Source of the DNA: DASWTL01 sp966250385
GTDB lineage: Bacteria; Bacteroidota; Bacteroidia; Sphingobacteriales; Sphingobacteriaceae
Reading direction: 5' to 3'
DNA length: 64,000 nucleotides
Assembly: GCA_966250385.1 (NCBI GenBank)
Contig: CBINHC010000012.1
Coordinates: 1-64,000 of the forward strand
Both the position numbers and the translations under genes were made by a program. Below, piece by piece: positions 62,142 to 64,000 of this stretch. Each line of letters begins with the position of its first letter. Positions within the stretch are counted from its first letter, which is position 1. The notes under the pieces were generated by a model, which was given only the letters and a program-made list of their open reading frames with translations, was not told the DNA's origin and searched no databases.

Positions 62142-62170
62142 TGTAACAAATGTAGCGAATATTTGTTACA
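62142..62170 (-). promoter_or_regulatory. Perfect inverted repeat over the AbiEi-type promoter
   Basis: TGTAACAAAT (62142-62151) and ATTTGTTACA (62161-62170) form a perfect 10-bp inverted repeat with a 9-base spacer, 12-40 bases before the start. The minus strand also reads TACATTTG at 62147-62154, a -7 box inside the repeat. Binding by the encoded protein would block its own promoter. Confidence 0.75.
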
Positions 62171-62274
62171 GGCATTTCCGGCCTTCACCTGCAAACTTCT
62201 CCCTGAATTCATCACTGAGCCAATCATCAAATGACGAGCGTTCAATAGTCTCAGGTTTTCCTATCTTGCAGCTT

Positions 62275-62841
62275 ATGGAGCAACTGGAAGCGAACCCCTG
62301 GAAGATCAGATCAAGCGAACTCAGATATGACAACCCGTGGATCAGCGTAACGGAACATCAGGTGATCAATCCTGCAGGCGGACCCGGTATATACGGACAG
62401 GTTCATTTCAAGAATCTTGCGATCGGGATCCTGGTCCTTGACGATCAGGGAAATACCTGGCTTGTCGGCCAGTACCGGTTCCCGCTGGGCCAATATAGCT
62501 GGGAGATCCCGGAAGGAGGCGGCCCTCTCGGGCAGGATCCGCTCGAATCTGCAAAGCGGGAACTGAGGGAAGAAACCGGCATCACGGCGAACTGCTGGTC
62601 CGAGATCCAGCGTATCCACCTGTCCAACTCCGTCTCCGATGAACTCGGAATTATTTATCTGGCCACGGACCTCACTTTCGGTGCCTCGTCGCCAGAGGAG
62701 ACCGAGCAGCTGCAGGTCCGGAAAGTCCCGTTCACGGAAGCTTACCGGATGGTGGAGCGCGGGGCCATCACCGACTCGCTGGCAGTTGCCGCCATTCTGA
62801 AGGTCAGGGTCCTCCAGCTGGAAGGCCGCTTACCGCTTTAA
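62275..62841 (+). CDS. Nudix hydrolase (ADP-ribose pyrophosphatase-like)
   Basis: From the ATG at 62275 the enzyme has 188 residues. The Nudix box is recognisable as GGGPLGQDPLESAKRELREE with TGI following; the REL-EE metal-binding glutamates are intact. The usual first glutamate of the box is replaced by Gln, and the loop before it is one residue shorter. Such changes occur in some subfamilies, so activity is likely. It would hydrolyse ADP-ribose or a similar nucleoside diphosphate derivative. The gene is 44 bases from the plsC-type gene on the same strand. Confidence 0.87.
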   Translation: MEQLEANPWKIRSSELRYDNPWISVTEHQVINPAGGPGIYGQVHFKNLAIGILVLDDQGNTWLVGQYRFPLGQYSWEIPEGGGPLGQDPLESAKRELREETGITANCWSEIQRIHLSNSVSDELGIIYLATDLTFGASSPEETEQLQVRKVPFTEAYRMVERGAITDSLAVAAILKVRVLQLEGRLPL

Positions 62842-62885
62842 GCAAAACACATTTACGAAACACATCTAATTAGTAATTTCGCGCC

Positions 62886-63620
62886 ATGAAAAAAATATTG
62901 GGATTTATTTTCACTCCCATCCATTATATCTTCTGGGGGATCTTACTGCTCGTATTTCATCCGGTACAATGGCTGTCCCTGAAACTGGGCGGATACCAGG
63001 CCCATAAACGGTCGGTCGATCTGCTGAATTTCTTCCTCGTGGCCAGCTATTACATCATGGGAAGCCATGTGTCGTTCCGTAACAACAGGAACCTCCCGAC
63101 AGACCGGTCCATCATTTTCATTGCCAATCATCAGAGTCTGTACGACATTCCGCCGATGATCTGGTTCCTGCGGAAGCATCACGCCAAGTTCATATCCAAG
63201 ATCGAGCTGACACGGGGTATCCCCAGCATCTCCTTCAACCTGAAATATGGCGGGGCTGCAAATATTGACCGGAAGGATCCGAAACAGGCGATCGGGGAGA
63301 TCCTCAAGCTTGCGCAGCGCATGAGGTCGAACACCTGGTCGACCGTGATATTCCCGGAAGGAACCCGATCCAGGACCGGTAAACTAAAACCATTTGCCGT
63401 AGGCGGAATTGCCACCCTCCTGAAAAAGGTCCCGGGCGCGCTCGTTGTTCCGGTCGCCATCGACGGAGCATGGAAAATGGTCCAGTACGGAAAGTTTCCT
63501 TTGAGCTTCGGTGAAAAAATGAGCTGGACCGTCCTCGACCCGATCGAGCCCCAGGGTCTCACTCCGGAGGAGGTCGTATCGGCAGCGGAGCAGGCGATCA
63601 GAAAACATCTCGGCCAATGA
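62886..63620 (+). CDS. plsC: 1-acyl-sn-glycerol-3-phosphate acyltransferase (PlsC-type)
   Basis: The 244-residue protein has an N-terminal membrane segment, the catalytic motif NHQSLYDIPPM near residue 79-89 (His-x4-Asp), and the substrate-binding block FPEGTRSRTGKLKPFAVGG near 155. It adds the second acyl chain to lysophosphatidic acid in phospholipid synthesis. Its stop overlaps the start of the lipoprotein gene by four bases. The standard FPEGTRSR motif contrasts with FPQGNLES in the acyltransferase of the fatty-acid cluster. Confidence 0.92.
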   Translation: MKKILGFIFTPIHYIFWGILLLVFHPVQWLSLKLGGYQAHKRSVDLLNFFLVASYYIMGSHVSFRNNRNLPTDRSIIFIANHQSLYDIPPMIWFLRKHHAKFISKIELTRGIPSISFNLKYGGAANIDRKDPKQAIGEILKLAQRMRSNTWSTVIFPEGTRSRTGKLKPFAVGGIATLLKKVPGALVVPVAIDGAWKMVQYGKFPLSFGEKMSWTVLDPIEPQGLTPEEVVSAAEQAIRKHLGQ

Positions 63621-64000
63621 TCAGCCTAAAAGTCGTCTTTCCCGCATTGGTCCTGCTGCTGGCAGCATGCAACCGGCCGGCACCGTCAGGGAGCCCGCCC
63701 GTCATTCCTGAACAACAGGCCAGTTCGGCCCTGTTCACGCTGGAGAAGCTGCATACGTTTTCCGAAAAAGGCGTTCAGGATACGTTTCAGCTGACCCTAT
63801 CCGGCAAGGACTATATGAATGCCCGCGTCATCTTCCGGATCATTTCAGGGGGACGGGTCATTTACGAGGATGCATTTGACAGCCAGTACCTGATCGACTA
63901 CGGAATTGACGACAAGGCGGATTCTTCCGGCAGGCTCAACGACTCGATCCGTTCAGCCTACATCGGGGACCGCCTCCGGCATTTCTTCGATGAAAAGAAT
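63617..64000 (+). CDS. Lipoprotein gene, cut by the window end
   Basis: The frame stays open for 128 codons to the last base, so only the N-terminal part is seen. MISLKVVFPALVLLLAACNR is a lipoprotein signal with lipobox LAAC before Cys18. The following sequence (LTLSGKDYMNARVIFRIISG) is not a family I know. It overlaps the plsC-type stop by four bases in an ATGA junction, so it probably belongs to that operon. Confidence 0.75.
   Translation, partial: MISLKVVFPALVLLLAACNRPAPSGSPPVIPEQQASSALFTLEKLHTFSEKGVQDTFQLTLSGKDYMNARVIFRIISGGRVIYEDAFDSQYLIDYGIDDKADSSGRLNDSIRSAYIGDRLRHFFDEKN

Noticed and set aside
62167..62265. Roughly 33 open codons on the minus strand before the AbiEi-type gene, with a protein-like end (DDWLSDEFREKFAGEG)
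   Set aside because: Too short to be significant, has no start codon, no family known to me, and overlaps the Nudix gene start. It could be a gene scar, but nothing supports that.

Overview
The window reads as a chromosomal segment of a member of the Bacteroidota with an unusually GC-rich genome (moderate confidence: Sphingobacteriales/Cytophagales-like). The lineage call rests on a SusC/SusD outer-membrane pair, a fourteen-gene nuo operon with a short NuoG, the exbB-exbD-exbD-tonB-PstS-like-TPR operon, a DUF4834 protein, ATP-dependent PEP carboxykinase, a biotinyl carrier protein of the acyl-CoA carboxylase type, and several -7 boxes of the Bacteroidota form TAnnTTTG. No tRNA, rRNA or CRISPR array was seen.

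Layout. 1-1.8 kb: typA with its terminator. 1.9-5.5 kb and 8.9-11.5 kb: cell-surface glycan genes (flippase, glycosyltransferases, two methyltransferases, a small membrane protein), interrupted by a large tricorn-type protease gene. 11.8-14.3 kb: a YfhO-type membrane protein. 14.4-21.5 kb: a tightly overlapping minus-strand cluster that encodes almost a whole dedicated type II fatty-acid/polyketide cycle (ketosynthase, unusual acyl carrier protein, ketoreductase, FabZ-like hotdog protein, FabI-like enoyl reductase, phosphopantetheinyl transferase, alpha/beta hydrolase, acyltransferase) behind an exported TPR protein. This is the best candidate for an undescribed system. 22.2-24.6 kb: a GMC oxidoreductase with a gluconate-dehydrogenase-subunit-3-like partner. 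24.7-25.6 kb: an AT-richer island with a decaying three-gene HipB/HipS/HipT toxin-antitoxin locus, three operator-like repeats spaced exactly 40 bp apart, a frameshifted hipS, a hipT cut after 54 matching codons, and a probable insertion-sequence remnant. 25.6-34.8 kb: ywbE, the susD/susC pair and housekeeping genes (BCCP, DUF4159, rsmE, a CNNM/CorC-type protein, ppa, DedA). 34.8-47.8 kb: nuoA to nuoN in reverse, a complete complex I. 47.9-53.7 kb: the Ton motor operon with a phosphate-binding-like lipoprotein and a large TPR protein. 54.0-64 kb: pckA, an SUI1-family protein, an Xaa-Pro aminopeptidase, a lipoprotein, a lipid kinase, metK preceded by a probable SAM-II riboswitch, an orphan AbiEi/DUF6088-type antitoxin with a perfect inverted repeat over its promoter, a Nudix hydrolase, a PlsC-type acyltransferase, and the start of a lipoprotein gene that runs off the window.

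How the genes work together. Complex I and the proton-driven ExbB/ExbD/TonB motor connect through the membrane proton gradient, and the motor would energise SusC-type transporters such as the one at 27-30 kb. The glycan genes, YfhO-like protein, fatty-acid cluster and acyltransferases all concern the cell envelope. Functions are assigned by reading motifs and recalling family sequences. No search was run, so specific substrates are not claimed.
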